Origin: Epinephelus fuscoguttatus
Taxonomy: Eukaryota > Chordata > Actinopteri > Perciformes > Serranidae
Direction: 5' to 3'
Assembly: GCF_011397635.1 (NCBI RefSeq)
Contig: NC_064752.1
Span: 1,681,501 to 1,745,500 of the forward strand
Length of the DNA: 64,000 nt
The number at the start of each line of letters is the position of its first letter. Within the stretch, counting starts at the first letter, position 1. A program made the translations under genes and the position numbers. Below are positions 24,131 through 36,394 of this stretch, piece after piece. The notes under the pieces were generated by a model. It saw only the letters and a program-made list of their open reading frames with translations. It was not told the DNA's origin and did not search any database.

Positions 24131-25540
24131 GATAGGAAAGTGGCATGATGTGCGTTAACAGAATTCTGAGCTGAGCGAACATCGATATGCATCCCATGGT
24201 TATTGTATCATCTTCTTTTATTTTTGTATTATTCTAATTGTTTGATTTGATGTACCTCAGTGCAATTTATAGAGCAATTAGTTGCCAATGTTGCTCATCT
24301 GCTTCAGTGATGGTATTTTATCTATATCTTATTTTTATTGTTCTTTGTGTGTCTTGAAATGGCCTCATTTTATTCGCTTGAATCCTGCATTGTTTTCACT
24401 CTGGGATCAACCATGTACAGCACTTTGTAAGTGTTTTGAAAAGTTTATTATTATTATTATTCATAAGATATCATACTGACTTGTCTGAGCTACGCTCGTT
24501 AAAGCAGTATGAATAACACAGCACTGAATTTCTCTGACTCTTGTGTCTGTAAAATGTGAAGTTTGATCTGTAAAAGCGAAGATTCCCGCCATCATTACAG
24601 CGCTGCTCTCACCGCTGCACAGAGGAAGAAGAACATCATCAAATCCTCAGAGTCAGACGCAGCTGAAATGACAAGATGCAATTCCTTGCTGAGAATGAGT
24701 GTGCCAGTCGGAGAACCTTAATGTTCAGCAGAGTACAGTAAAAAAATATCTGCATCAGAATTTATTCTCTCCCAGTTAGAGCCGTGTCACATTCACACAG
24801 GATTTAAATCACTGAAGATCTCTATAATTTTCACAAACCAGCCGATGCCCCCGGCGATGTTAGTCCTATGCAAAAAAGGTTTTTTTCTGTACTTGGCTCT
24901 GTCAAGTATGAATCACTAGCTTGCTCTTATCCCTTCACATCCTACTGAGGGTGCACAGAGCTAAATATGCAAAGGCAACAGCGCTAATTTGACAGGCTAG
25001 AAAGAAAATACAAGCTGGAGGGTAGGACGGGTTCACAGAATCAAACAAATTGTGGTTTGTAGAGTTTTACTTTTATTAAATTATTGAGCTCACAGCATGT
25101 TTTTTTAATGCTCCCGCTCGTCTGTCTCTCCCACCCTTGTTTTTCAGTTTGAATGTCAGCATGGGCTGAATCACCCATTTGCTCGATATCTCGGCTACAT
25201 CTATAAATCTATTTGTCTCCATCTTGCTTCGGTCTCCACCTCTCACTCTTATAAAATTCAAATCCAAATATATTTCTCTGCCTCCAGAGGATAGAGAACC
25301 TGTTGCAGAGGTGATATACTCTCTCAACTCAGGCGATGTTTCCCCCAGACGCTTTGGCATTTACATTTTAGGGCAAATACCTGTCTGCCATAACAGCACA
25401 GACTGCAGCAGTGGAATCGATGACTCAACACACTGAGGAAGAATTTCATACCAAACATTGTGTGATACTTTTAAACAGCAGCAAATTATTATCACGTTAG
25501 TTTCTTCATTAATTTTAGCCACTTGGGCGGCTCGCAGTGC
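24131..25540. other. Unassigned non-coding sequence with one LINE-tail-like stretch
   Basis: At 24415-24468 the plus strand reads CAGCACTTTGTAAGTGTTTT and then a (TTA)n run, which resembles the 3' end of L2/Rex1-type LINEs. No protein remains upstream. The rest is unassigned. Confidence 0.4.
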
Positions 25541-25640
25541 TGGACCGACCATGAATAATTTCTCAACAACTATCGGATGGATTGCAATAAAAATTTTGTG
25601 AAGATATTCGTGGTGCCCAGAGGACAAATCCTAACGACTC
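25541..25640 (-). repeat. Fragment of a common fish dispersed repeat
   Basis: The plus sequence ACAACTATCGGATGGATTGC, then AATTTTGTGAAGATATTC and GGTGCCCAGAGGACAAATCC, follows a pattern I recognise as a frequent fish interspersed repeat. Ends and class are unknown, and orientation is arbitrary. Confidence 0.4.
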
Positions 25641-26819
25641 CTCGACTGTTTCAAACCTAATCTCTTTTTAATAATGTGGAATTTATAAACATGAATGTTA
25701 TATCTCTGCATACAAGTGCAGATGGATCCTTTAGGCTATAACTTAAATTAAAGGGTAACTTCTGTATTTTTCAGCCTAAACTCTCGGACTTTCGCTGCCT
25801 TACCTTTCGTTTTTCTCCCTGACATGCTGGGCACCATTAAACTATAACAGCGACCGGCCGTGTATCATGCTGATGTTAAAGGACAGCTTTTTTCGTCTGT
25901 GTGTGACGCCACAAGCCCATGCTCCAGATTTAGACAACCTGAGACCTGGTTGCACATCCCCTGATGTGTTTGTTTTTGTCACTGACAGGCTCAGATTGTT
26001 ATTCTAAGTGTCAGACAACATTATGGAAAGGATCCCTACAGAGATAGACCTTTTTGTTAGAGAGTAAGATCCTTTTTGTTTAACCAGAAACAGTCCTGAA
26101 ATTGCACCCCAACACCAAACCCCCCCGGACTCCATTTCAATAAACAGATATTTTATTAGCGTAAACCAGGGGTTCCCAACTGGTGGACTGTCAGGTTTGT
26201 TAAAAAACACATTATTTGTAAGTACAGTGAATTTCCAGAATAGAACTTTTATTCTGAAGTGCCATTTGCTGCTGTAGAGTGAGTGATTAACGGACAGCTA
26301 CTTGACCGAGACAGAAAACTAGCTTTAACAATGCTGTGTCACAGCTCAAGTGTCTTAGGTTATGTTTTTTATTTCATTCATTCATGTTGTTTCCTGTTTT
26401 ACTTTGAAACTCACATCTCCTCTCGTTTCAGATCACTTCACTTCCTGCCTCTGTACGTCTCCCTCCCTTTTGATGACCTCACCTGTGTCTGATTGTCTGT
26501 CCTGCCCTGATTAGCCTCACCTGTGTCTCGTTATCCTTCCCCTCACCAGAGGGGCCAGTTTATCTCAGCTCCTTGTGTCTAGTGTTCCAGCTTTTTGTTT
26601 CCCTGTGTCCTTCTGTTGTTTTTTTGGAATTAGCCTGTTGATTCACTCTGTCTCTGCCTCTGCCTCTGCTTCATCCCTTTTGGACTTCTCTGCCTTCACT
26701 GACTGTCCTTCTGTGTACCAAACCTACCTTTTGACCAGTAGAGACTCTTATTTTACTCGAACCGCCTCCAGAGTCGTGTGTTTGAGTCCACTCTCACCGT
26801 GTTCACCACTTGTTACAGC
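25641..26819. other. Unassigned sequence with isolated transposon-end motifs
   Basis: TTAAAGGGTAACTTCTGTAT at about 25748 looks like the left end of a fish MITE, and CAGGGGTTCCCAACTGGTGG at about 26168 like a hAT end. Matching partner ends were not found. No gene. Confidence 0.4.
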
Positions 26820-27545
26820 TGTGGTTGACATGTTTAGGTTTAGGCACAAAGAACACTTTGTTATAGTCAGGAAAAGATCATATTTTGGCCTAAAATACTC
26901 ATTTTGGGGGCACAATCCTGGGCTGCAATGCAGTGATGTATCTGTAAAAAACAACCACTTTTCATGGCTCTGTCCCCGCTGGAAACACAGCGACAGGTCA
27001 CAACAAAAACACGTTTGGTGGCTAAAAAGTTGCTGAAAATAAGGTAAAGGTAAAGTTCCACTGATTGTCACACACCTGAGTGTGTGAAATTTGTTCTCCG
27101 CATTTGACCCATCCCCTGAGGGAGCGGTGAGCAGCAGCGTTGCCGCGCTCGGGAATCATGTGGTGGTCTAACCCCCCAATTCCAACCCCTGATGCTGAGT
27201 GCCAAGCAGGGAGGCAATGGGTCCCATTTTTACAGTCTTTGGTATGACCCGGCCGGGGATCGAACCCACGACCTCCCAGTCTCAGGGCGGACACTCTATC
27301 ACTAGGCCACTGAGCTGGTGCTGAAAATGCAGCGATGACTCCCGAATAAACATCGTTTTATATCTTTGTTGGTCTTGAACAGCCGTCTGCAGCTTGGCAG
27401 GCATCTCAGCTTGGTGTCTCACCATCCACCATCCCGTCCACCTCCTGATGACAAACTCAGCACATTTTCCACATCACTTTATAAACGTTGATACGATCAC
27501 TATGACATGTACACATGTAACATATTCTTGTTTTGCAGAAGCGTA
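26820..27545 (+). repeat. Dispersed repeat 'family B', copy 1, split by a SINE
   Basis: Shares with 31085-31385 and 33262-34500 the blocks TTTTGGC(C/T)TAAAATA, GCTGGAAACACAGCGACAGG and, after the SINE, GCAGCTTGGCAGG, CCACCTCCTGATGACA and a conserved end near TGTACATTTT-like sequence. The SINE at 27041-27318 interrupts it inside GCTGAAAATGCAGCGATG. Non-coding. Confidence 0.7.
27041..27318 (-). mobile_element. tRNA-derived SINE with 10-bp target duplication
   Basis: Minus-strand element with a tRNA-like head. It has an A box (TGGCCTAGTG, 27309-27300) and a B box (GGTTCGATCC, 27266-27257), followed by a tRNA-unrelated body containing TTGGCACTCAGCATCAGG and ending in a (CTTTAC)-like tail at 27041. 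The direct repeat TGCTGAAAAT flanks it exactly (27031-27040 and 27319-27328). The body matches a SINE type I remember as widespread in teleosts. A pol III internal promoter is present, but the copy is not a tRNA gene. Confidence 0.9.
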
Positions 27546-28419
27546 CAGTACCGACTTTTTCCTCTGGTGACTGGACTAAATTTATCAGTTGTCTTTCCCA
27601 CACTGTGTCACAGCAGCAGAAACATAAAACACGTCTGTGTGCATTAAGAAGGTATTGAATTTCAACAGTAACTGTAACTGATCAGTAATTTACAGTAACT
27701 TGTGTGAGGAAAAACTCTTTATGTTCACAAGCTTTATTAAACAGCACAGAGCTTGTTCTCATGTCTTGTCAGCCTTATCCAACCAGTGATTAATTAATAT
27801 TCATATCTCCATAATTATAATAGGTTTTGAATGAGTCTCCCTCCGTTCCTTCAGTGATTCAGACTCGCTGTGATGTTTCCCTCGGCTTTCTTTACCTTCT
27901 CTGATCACTGTGTTCAGTAATCCCTTCGGCCTCGTACAGTGTGTGTCTCTGCCTCTGAATGTATCTCACTTTTACATAAATATCCCTCCTGGTCATTTAA
28001 ATCATCCACGTTCTTTATGTCTTTCTTGTATTTTCCGATTGTCTCCAGCCTGTTTATTTCACTGCCTCCAGTGTTTCTTTCTTCCCTAATTTTCCTTCAG
28101 CTTGTCCTTTATTTTACCTCCCTCTCCTCCTCTGTGTTTCCACCTCTCGCTCACCCCCTCTTTATTAATATCCCATGTTGTTTTCCTCCCTTTTCATGCA
28201 TTTGATATGTGTTATAATCAACAGTATGTCTATAGTCTAATAATGTCATGTGTGTGCATGTTGCTGAGGATTATAGAAAGAGAATGTATTTAGCATTAAG
28301 CTCAAAGACAAATTATGAGATGCTGCAGCACTGATTAAAGTGACAGATGTTTAATTTTACACAGCTCTGACTGTTTTTGTCCCGTGGTATTCCCTGAAAT
28401 CCCAACCCATCCTCACTGC
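27546..28419. other. Unassigned non-coding sequence
   Basis: No supported gene. 27939-28205 is pyrimidine-rich and yields a Ser/Phe/Leu-rich spurious frame. Confidence 0.4.
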
Positions 28420-28655
28420 GAGCTCGTCACATGTCCACGTTTGGTCATGGACTTTCCACGTCCACATATGACGTCCAAGGTACCCTGGGTGTGTTGGTTG
28501 TTGACGTTCTGGGACGCCGTGTCAACTTCAGCCTGTTACATGCATTGTCTGTTTTCAAAATACACTTCTGTTTTCACAGGAAATGTACAGTTTGCATACA
28601 GTCTCTTTCAAAATAAAAGCACTACGTCGGTACAACACGTGGTTAGGTTTAGGGA
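28420..28655 (-). repeat. Family A, copy 4 (reverse, truncated)
   Basis: Begins with the reverse of the shared end (CTCGTCACATGTCCACG) and runs to TGGTTAGGTTTAGG, then stops. It lacks the 5' half and has a small internal deletion next to the ACGTCGGTACAACAC block. Confidence 0.75.
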
Positions 28656-28789
28656 GAAAGTGAAAGTCGTTGTTTGTTGGACTGTTTGGAGTGTTTTCTT
28701 TGGTTTCCGACGCTGCAAGTCTCTGCCCAAGTGCCAGAATCCTGAGTGCAGAGCTCATCTTTCAGGCGCCATTTTGTAGGCATGTATTG

Positions 28790-28893
28790 GGCCAAAACTA
28801 TTGTCCATGGGACAGATGTAAAGCTCTGAGTCCTGCACTAACATGATCAACTTCTCGTCCATATCTACCACAGACTGATATTTACAGAAAAAG
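28790..28893 (-). pseudogene. Possible MADF/Myb-like N-terminal fragment
   Basis: A minus frame reads VDMDEKLIMLVQDSELYICP. The spacing of Asp-Glu-Lys-Leu-Ile, Leu-Val and Leu-Tyr resembles the first helix of MADF domains that accompany PIF/Harbinger transposases. Only about 20 residues fit and the flanks do not continue the domain. Chance similarity is a real alternative. Confidence 0.25.
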
Positions 28894-28899
28894 GGAAAG

Positions 28900-30409
28900 A
28901 TATCTGTCAGCTGTGATTGGTTGGTCCTCATCACATGATGTACAGTGTGCACTGCTGCAGTCCAAAAGTTCAAGTTCAAGAGTTTGAGCGCTCCTGCTGC
29001 ACATCTACAGTGAAAACAATGAATTTGAAGATGTAGAAAATGCAGCATGTGTCAGTTAGCTCACCCAGTTGTTGCTGTCGTTGCCTTGGTGTTTGGCGTC
29101 CACAGATTTGGAGGGTGGAGCTTCTGACGGGGCGTCAGTGTTTGTTTGGGTTTAAGGTTTGATTATCAAGAGTCTTGGGAAAAAAAAGTCTTTCAAACAT
29201 AACGCTGAAAACGAAACAGAATCCACCCTTCAACGTTCAATAGATGTTTCTGAAAAGCACAGAAGGCTTATTAAAGAGTTATTTACCTTTTCAGTTAAAA
29301 TAGACAATTAAAATATCTTACACATCCGTAAACTGGAGACCACAGAGCAGGAGCATTTCTGACAAAGAATAATGGTGTCTTCATCAGAAGATGCTGCTGC
29401 TACAGCTGATCAGAGAGGTGCACGGAGAGTGTGATTATTTACACAGAGTGAAGAAGCATGTTTTGAAAAGGCACTCAAAGCACTGAAGGCTCTGTTTATC
29501 TCTGTCTGTCTCTTCCCTCTGTCACACATCTCCACAATAATTAGATGGCTAATGAAGGGCCTTCTGTCTCCCTCGAGTGCCTCGCCTCACCCTCACACAC
29601 ACACACACATGTTCCCGCAGGAGACAAAGATTTATCTGCGCTGGATGTGAGGGTGTCACATCCAGATTCAAATGAATGGTGGTTTGGGCCACATGGAGCG
29701 AGAGTGATTCTCACTGGTGCAGTTTGCTGCTTAACGACAGACGTTTTTCGGCGGCTAACAGGGAGGCTACACAGGAAATGTTGTGTGTTTCTGAGCCTGC
29801 ACAACCTCAGCTGTCCATCATTCCCACCTGAAGCTCCAGGATTCAAACTGCAGCACGTTATTGTCCCTGAAAACATCCTGCAGACGTGTCAAATATAGAT
29901 CTCCTCACTGGCATCGATGCATCTCACATTTCCTCAGCAGCTGACCTGGGTAATGTTGCACTGCATTTGATGCTGTGTTGGGAGTTTTTATCTCCCTTGA
30001 TTTATACCAACCTCAGTATATTGTGTCAGGTCAGCTCTGCATATTACATAACTGCTTACTGTTTACCTGTGTATTTAAACTGTGAATGGCACCTTAAATA
30101 CACCACTGAGCTTCTCAGCCCCGTTTCGTATTGTGCATTATCATAGTGTCTAGAGAAGTGTCTCAGATGATACGTAGGCGCAACTGATGAAGGCTCGACT
30201 GCCTCAGAAAATAAACACACACCTTTTAACTAAAAGCATATCATATTGAAAAAAGGTCTTTTTAAAACCATTGATTTACTAATTTGCTAATGCATGACTT
30301 ATTGTATCCTCAGCCTTTCATTCTCATCAACTTTTGTCATAATTTGAAAATTCCACTGTAAAAAATGTAAATGTAAAACATATATGAGACTGTCCGTGTT
30401 GAAATATAA
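28900..30409. other. Unassigned non-coding sequence
   Basis: Overlapping 110-117 codon frames on both strands at 29541-29898 contain a short CA-repeat translation and no domain. No gene called. Confidence 0.35.
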
Positions 30410-30470
30410 AGCCCAGTTCAGACCAAAGATTCACGACGAGACGAGTTGAAACAGACAACTACTGTCAGTG
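30410..30470 (+). repeat. Single-unit relative of the 45.9-kb repeat
   Basis: CAGTTCAGACCAAAGATTCA, then GACGAGACGAGTTGAAACAG matches the sequence that introduces the 74-bp array at 45917, but here no expansion follows. Confidence 0.65.
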
Positions 30471-30909
30471 ATGAAACACCACCAGCTTCAGGTGTAAACA
30501 GAGGGCTCTGTGGGGACGGAGCACCTGCTGCAGCGGGCCAACACGCCGTCTGCAGTCATCTTGACTTGACCAGCTGACTTCACTACAAGCTGACTGGCTG
30601 TTTAAACAGGTGACATGCTTTAAAACCAATTATCTTTGCCTTACAAAAACTAAATATTAATATTACTTATATATCTTGCTCAGCTTAACCTGCTACCTTT
30701 TTATATATGAATGAATGAATACATAAAATATGCAAAATATGAATATACATCATTCAGAGATGTTAAGAAATGAGCGGAGAGACTAACTGAATCGCCAGAG
30801 TACACGTCTGCATTTTACGTTTCTGCAAACCACGTATACATTACAACTGTACGTCATTATGTAGGTACGTTAAAACTTTATATTTTGTTACTGTTTACCT
30901 ACACCATGC

Positions 30910-31076
30910 TTAAAGGGATAGTCAGCCTCCATTAGGTGGAGTTGTGTTGCTACCTCCTCTCCCCTTGGATCTCTGCAAGTGATGTGAGGACTCTAAAACT
31001 TCACCTAAGCCTCCCTCGGCATATGGGTGAGTAGATAATGGCTGAATTTTCATTTTTGGGTGCACTATCCCTTTAA
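30910..31076. mobile_element. 167-bp MITE flanked by TTAA
   Basis: The ends are TTAAAGGGATAGT and, inverted, the same 13 bases (ACTATCCCTTTAA at 31064-31076). Subterminal sequence near the right end (TGAATTTTCATTTTTGGGTG) is typical of an extremely common fish MITE. TTAA at each end fits a TTAA target duplication as in piggyBac-like elements. No coding. Confidence 0.85.
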
Positions 31077-31084
31077 TGTGTGGT

Positions 31085-31385
31085 TATGTTACAGACACTT
31101 GGTTATGATTAGGAAAACACCATGTTTTGGCTTAAAATAACCAGTCTTAGTGGCGCAAATGCAGCAACGTCTTGCTAAAAAAAACAGTTTTTCATGTTTG
31201 GGAGCAAAAAGCTGCAGAAAACACAGTGACGAGTTGCTCAGAAACAACTGATCATGTTGCTTGTTGGTATTGTCCCTCCATCCAGCATCCCCTCCACCTC
31301 CTGATGACAAAATCAGATCATACACTATGTCACTTTAAAAATATTGATATGATATGGTTTACAGAAATGTACATTTTTCATCTGG
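31085..31385 (+). repeat. Family B, copy 2
   Basis: Carries GGTTATGATTAGGAAAACAC, TTTTGGCTTAAAATAACC, AAAGCTGCAGAAAACACAGTG, then CCCCTCCACCTCCTGATGAC and GAAATGTACATTTTTC. It has only two or three of the ~55-bp internal modules, so it is close to an unexpanded form. Confidence 0.65.
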
Positions 31386-32489
31386 CGACTGGACTCAGAA
31401 CAACATGCATCAAAGGTTCCCTACCAGACAGAGCGTGGAACGTGAGGTGTGATACAGACACTCAGCAGCAGTGAGAGGCAGATGCCAAAGCTGCTGATTC
31501 TGCAGTTCACTCTTGAAGCATCAAGTAATGATCACAAAATGATGCATATCAGGTGTTACATCCTGTTCATACAGAGACAAGAAATTCAGCCACTGCAGGA
31601 AACACGAGGGGAGTGAAAAAAGGAAAAGAGAAAATGAAATTTGGATTCCCCGTAGCTCTGACGTTCCCTGTAATTGTTAATACTTGTGAACTGCTGACTG
31701 GGCCGTTTAGAGCCGGCGGGGTTAAGCTTCCCTTTGGCCTTCTCTTGTTCAGATTGGAGGTGAAGTTGTAAATTATTGAGTGAGATGTTGCGGGCTGAAG
31801 AGTAAGTGCAGTGTCAGCGTATCACAGGTGTAGTGTGTGATCAGTGCTGATTGGGTGAAGAAGGTGTGGAGGCAGTTCACTTACATTATTGATAGAAGGG
31901 ATCTGAACACAGACATGGATGACACACCTGCTCCGAGCCTGAAACTCTTTTTCTACATTGTAAAACCGAGGTCTGCACACGGACGCTCGCCTCACACATG
32001 GATCGCTGCCGTGCATCCTGTGCATCAGTGACCGAGATCAAAAGCAGCGGCTCATAATTTGATACGTGCTTTCAAGTTTCCTGTGAAACTTCCCCCCTTG
32101 ATGTCGACTGATGTGCAGCACATCAACAAGACTCACATATGGCGATCAGAGAAAGAAAAAACATATTTAGAGAGATAACCTTCTCTGTGCTCATTTCCTC
32201 AAGTTTTAGCAAGTTTCCATTAGTCCCCATCAAACCAAATCCATTACATCCACGGGGCTTGTTTCAGAGTCTGTCATTACAGTAAAATAGTGACGCTACA
32301 TTAGAGCTCTCTAAACTCTCCCTCTCCCTCGTCATTAACATCATGGAAGCCAATTGATATGCTTGCATGGTTGTAATCCTCCCAACTCTCTCTCTCTCGC
32401 TCGGCTCTTCTGAGAATTCTGTGGAAAAACAAATTAAAACTTGAGGTCTGACTGCATGCGGGTGGAAAATCGGGTGATAATGCTGCAGT
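31386..32489. other. Unassigned non-coding sequence
   Basis: Neither strand yields a recognisable domain. Short overlapping 64-67 codon frames near 31830 are unsupported. Confidence 0.35.
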
Positions 32490-33005
32490 ACGCAGCCTTT
32501 CTCTCTCTGTACTTTTCTCCTCATCCCTGCAGCTCTTTCTCTCCCTGCGTCCATCCATCTTCTCCCCTCTGCTCTCCTATCCTCTCTCAGTCCTTCCTTT
32601 CTCCTCTCCTTTACCTTAATTCCCCTTATCTCCTCCTTTCTTTCCTCCCTCACATCCTTCCTCTGTTTCCCTCTCTGTTTATGTGCTTCAGTCTGTGTCT
32701 CATTACCTCCTTCCTTACACTCCTTCCTCATTCGGTTTCCCTCTCATCAATCATTGTTTGTCCATCCTGAGTGTTTCTGTTCAGTCCATCTCCATCTTCA
32801 GTCTCTCTTCCTCCCTGTCCTTCCCCCCTCTATTCCTCCTCTGCCTCCACATCTTTACCTCCTTTCCATCCTCTGTCTCTCCCTGCCTTTACCTTCTTCT
32901 CCTCTTGACCCTGATTGCCTTCCATCTTGCTTTTCTTCTTGCCTTCACTCTCCAACCTTTCCCCCTTTTCTTCTGTTACTTTCCTCTTCTCCCTTGCTGT
33001 TAATA
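32490..33005 (+). repeat. Polypyrimidine tract
   Basis: About 500 bp of C/T-rich plus strand without a simple repeat unit. It accounts for the Ser/Pro/Leu-rich plus frames and the Glu/Arg/Lys-rich 155-codon minus frame (32264-32731). Confidence 0.8.
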
Positions 33006-33261
33006 ATCTCCATCATTTCTTCTCCCTGATGTTGCTCTAAACACAATTACCAGAATAAATGTGGCATTGTATGTTTCCGCAAACTGTGGGTACGTTACAT
33101 CAGACGTTATTATAACTAATGTTCAGAAACAAGACCACACTTCTCTCTCCCGCTAATTCAACCACATGTGTCTCATAAATTCAATCACCTGCTGTAACAT
33201 ATACACATGTGTCTGAGCCTTTCTCCTGTTCTTCTCCCCTCTCTCTTCTCAACAGGTCAGT

Positions 33262-34500
33262 AAAAAAACAAGGCTAAAGGGCCACTGGAAATGCAACAGT
33301 ATTTTTGTACAAATCAATCACAATTCACAGCACTTTTCCTGCTGGAAACACGGCAACAGGGTGCTAAAAAAACACCATGTTTGATGGCTAAAAGGCAGCA
33401 GAAAATGCAGTGATGTCTCTGTGAAAACCAACTGCGCTTTGTGGCACTATTCTGGCAGGGATGCAGCGATGGGATGCTAAAAAAAAAGCTTTCGTGGCAC
33501 AATCCCCACTGGAAATGTAACAGCGGGTCACTAAAAAACAAGACTAGAAGGCTGCTGGAAATGCAACTATGTTTTAGTAAAAATCAGTTGCTTTCCACAG
33601 CCATCTCCCTGCTGGAAACACAGCAGTGATGTCCTAAAAAACACCATATTTGATGGCTAAAAGGCTGCAGGAAATGCAGTGATGTCTTTGTAAAGAACAA
33701 CCATTTTTCGTGGTACTATCCCGGCAGGAAACACAGTGATGGGATGCTAAACAACATCACGTTAGGTTCCTAAAAGACTGCTGGAAATGCAGAAATGTCT
33801 CCATAAAGAACAACTGCTTTCGCTGCCCAATCCTTGCTAGAAACACAAGTGTCTCGGTAAAAAACATTTGCTTTTTCTCAGCACTATCCCGACAGGAACT
33901 GTAGCAACAGGTCACTAAAAAACAAGGCTAAAAGGCAGCTGGAAATGCAGTGATGTCTCCTTAAAGAACAACTGCTTTTCGTGGTACTATCCCAGCAGGA
34001 AACGCAGTGATGTCTTCGTAAAGAACAACCATTTTTCGTGGTACTATCCCGACAGGAAACACAGTGATGTGATGCTAAACAACATCACGTTCCTAAAAGA
34101 CTGCTGGAAATGCATCAATGTCTCGCTAAAATACATCTGCTTTCGCTGCCCAATCCTCGCTAGAAACACAACAGTGTCTCGGTAAAAAACATTCGCTTTT
34201 TCTTGGCACTATCACTAAAAACCAAGACTGAAAGGCCGCTGGAAAGGCATCAGTGTTTTGGTAAAAATCAACCACTTGTCATAGCTCTCTTACTGCTGGA
34301 AACACAGCGACAGGGTGCTAAAAAATAATTAGTTTTGTTGTTTGTCCGTCTCAAACAGTGATCTGTAGCTTGGCAGGTGTCTCATCCAGGTGTCACTCCA
34401 TCCACCACCCCCTCCACCTCTCGATGACACTTAGAAACGTTGATATGCTACGTATGAAACATAAATGTAATGAATCCATGGTTTGATGAAACGTACATTT
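33262..34500 (+). repeat. Family B, copy 3, expanded into a ~55-bp tandem array
   Basis: Between about 33262 and 34330 I count roughly 19 modules spaced 50-60 bp. Two module types tend to alternate: GCTGGAAATGCAG(T/C)GATG and (C/G)AGGAAACACAG(T/C)GATG. Linkers are GCTAAAAGGC and AAAAACAACTGCTTTTCGTG-like. The sequence then returns to the unique family B end (GTAGCTTGGCAGGTGTCTC, CCACCTCTCGATGACAC). The array is much longer than in copies 1 and 2, so it expanded after insertion. Confidence 0.75.
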
Positions 34501-35469
34501 TCTTGTGGCGATGAGCTGGTTTATCTTCTTCTTCTTTCCCTCTCCTTCCCTTCCAGCCTTCTCATTAGCTTCTTCTTATCGTCTTCCACCTCTCCACCAG
34601 CAACCACCTCCATCTCTTCCAGCATCCTTCATTATATGTGAGAGAGAAGGAGAGATGGTATCACGCAGGGATCACTGCAAACCAATTGTGATACCCCCCA
34701 TCAGTCGTGGAGACACAGCGAGCGAGAGGAGGACTGAAAGACAAACAGTGGGAAAGACACATGGAGACGTGAAGTGTTCTGAGGGAGAGATAATCTTTAC
34801 TCCTTGTACAGTATATCCTCTACAGTCAATAAGCTCTCTCTGTCTCTCTCCTGACTCTTATCTTTTCTCCTCTCCTCCTCTCTCCCTCTGTCCTCACCCA
34901 GTTTTTGGTATTCCAGGCACGCTGCATTCAGCAGGTGGAGCAATAGCTTTGCTGCTGCCACCTCTCGCCCCTTCTCTCCCAGACAGCCATCGATTTCCTA
35001 TTGATGTGCCGGCAAGAGAGGAGGGAGACAGGGAGGGAGGTGGGGGATGGGCGGGAGTTAGATGGAAGGTGGTGCAGGCGGAGGAGGGAGCACGCTGAAG
35101 TTACATCAACAGATACTCATTTGAGCTTCAATCCTCCTGAGGTCTTTATTCTAATTAAGTTTATTGGTATCATTCATGGACCCTTATTAATCCCAAACTA
35201 CACAACACTGACAAAAGTATGTGGACACCTAAAGGTTACACCAATATGTTAACATGTCCCTCCAAAGTAAAATGGACTTCCACAAGCTTCAGTGATCTGC
35301 TCCCACTCAGCCACAGGACAATTTGTGAACTTCCAATGTAAATTTGCTTCAAAAGTACATGATTAGGTTTTGGAAAAAACATCATGGTTTGGCTTAAAAT
35401 AAGTATGTTTGTTACCCACGTAACGTAGCATCACGTGACATATGTCAGTTGTGTAGTATGCTACTGTCT
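34501..35469. other. Unassigned non-coding sequence
   Basis: A 197-codon plus frame (34505-35098) is Ser/Pro/Arg-rich and comes from C/T- and G/A-rich DNA; no domain, so no gene called. 35345-35410 is a short family B-like fragment (GATTAGGTTTTGG, GGCTTAAAATAAG). Confidence 0.4.
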
Positions 35470-35821
35470 TTTGGTTTCACACAGACGACAAACCAACCTG
35501 GTCGTCCAAAGTCGGCGAATAGCGACGCCTGGTTAGTGACTTCTGGCATCGGTTGGCCAACAATGAAAGTTAAGGGAGTGGAAGTCCAAGTAGGGCGGGT
35601 GGTGGGGGGATCCAACAGCCGCTGACTTTTGCCCAGGAGGCCGGTGTTCACCTCCTGTAAGACTGTAAAGTCAAACCCTGTTCTTTTTTCCTGAACTCAA
35701 CCACGTGTGTGTGTGTTGTTGAAGGAAAAAGTTTTCGCACTGTTGCATCAGTGTTGTGCTTTTATTTTGAAAGAGACTGTGTGCAAACAGTACATTTCCT
35801 GTGAAAACAGAAGTGTATTTG
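35470..35821 (+). repeat. Family A, copy 5 (truncated at the shared 3' part)
   Basis: Diverged 5' part, then AAGTCCAAGTAGGGCGGG, AAACCCTGTTCTTTTTTCC and AAAACAGAAGTGTATTTG, where it ends and copy 6 begins head-to-tail at about 35822. It lacks the last ~200 bp seen in copies 1-3. Confidence 0.7.
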
Positions 35822-36394
35822 AGCCTGGTCTCACTCCGAAGTCACTGAAATCCGACGCTTGGGAAGTGACCTGCAGCATCAGATACCAACGCAAAAAGGC
35901 GTCTCTTAAAGGAAATGGCCACTTTAGAATGAAAATACAGACAGTACTTACTGACCCTCGTGCCGACAAGAAGACCAGTGTCGTTTTTTATTCCACAAAA
36001 CTCGTTCGGGGTATCGGAGGATAACAGCTAGCCGGAATAACAGCTACACTTGAAGTGCATGGAACCCACATTTTGAAAATGTAATAAAACTCTGCTAATG
36101 CATTTCAAAAACGTCAGAACGGCTAGTCCGTCATAATCCAAGTGCCCTGAAGCCGCGGCATGCAAAACTGACTTGAAAAGACGTAATTTACTCCACTTTA
36201 ATAGCATCATTTCTCACCTTGGTCAGTTAGCCTGCCCTGCAGGAGTGCTGTGTTTACACGGCAACTCGCGCGAGACTAGCTGATGGCTAGTGATGGTGCT
36301 AGTTCTCGAGTGTCTTACTGTGAATAAGGAAATGCCTTTTTCCCAAGCTCAGTACGGACGTTTGAGACTGAAAGTAGGTAAAGGTCATGGGTCC

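Noticed and set aside
28431..28616. A ~61-codon frame (MSTFGHGLSTST...) seen also at 1669-1971, 11804-12019, 15886-16155 and 37595-38020
   Set aside because: It lies in the repeated 3' part of family A, is on the antisense of the repeat, and changes frame between copies. The conservation reflects the DNA repeat.
29541..29898. Overlapping 111- and 117-codon frames on opposite strands
   Set aside because: Mutual overlap, a CA-repeat core and no recognisable domain; probably chance.
32264..32731. 155-codon Glu/Arg/Lys-rich minus frame
   Set aside because: Antisense of a polypyrimidine tract; composition alone explains the lack of stops.
34505..35098. 197-codon plus-strand frame
   Set aside because: Ser/Pro/Arg-rich translation of pyrimidine- and purine-rich DNA with no domain or splice context.
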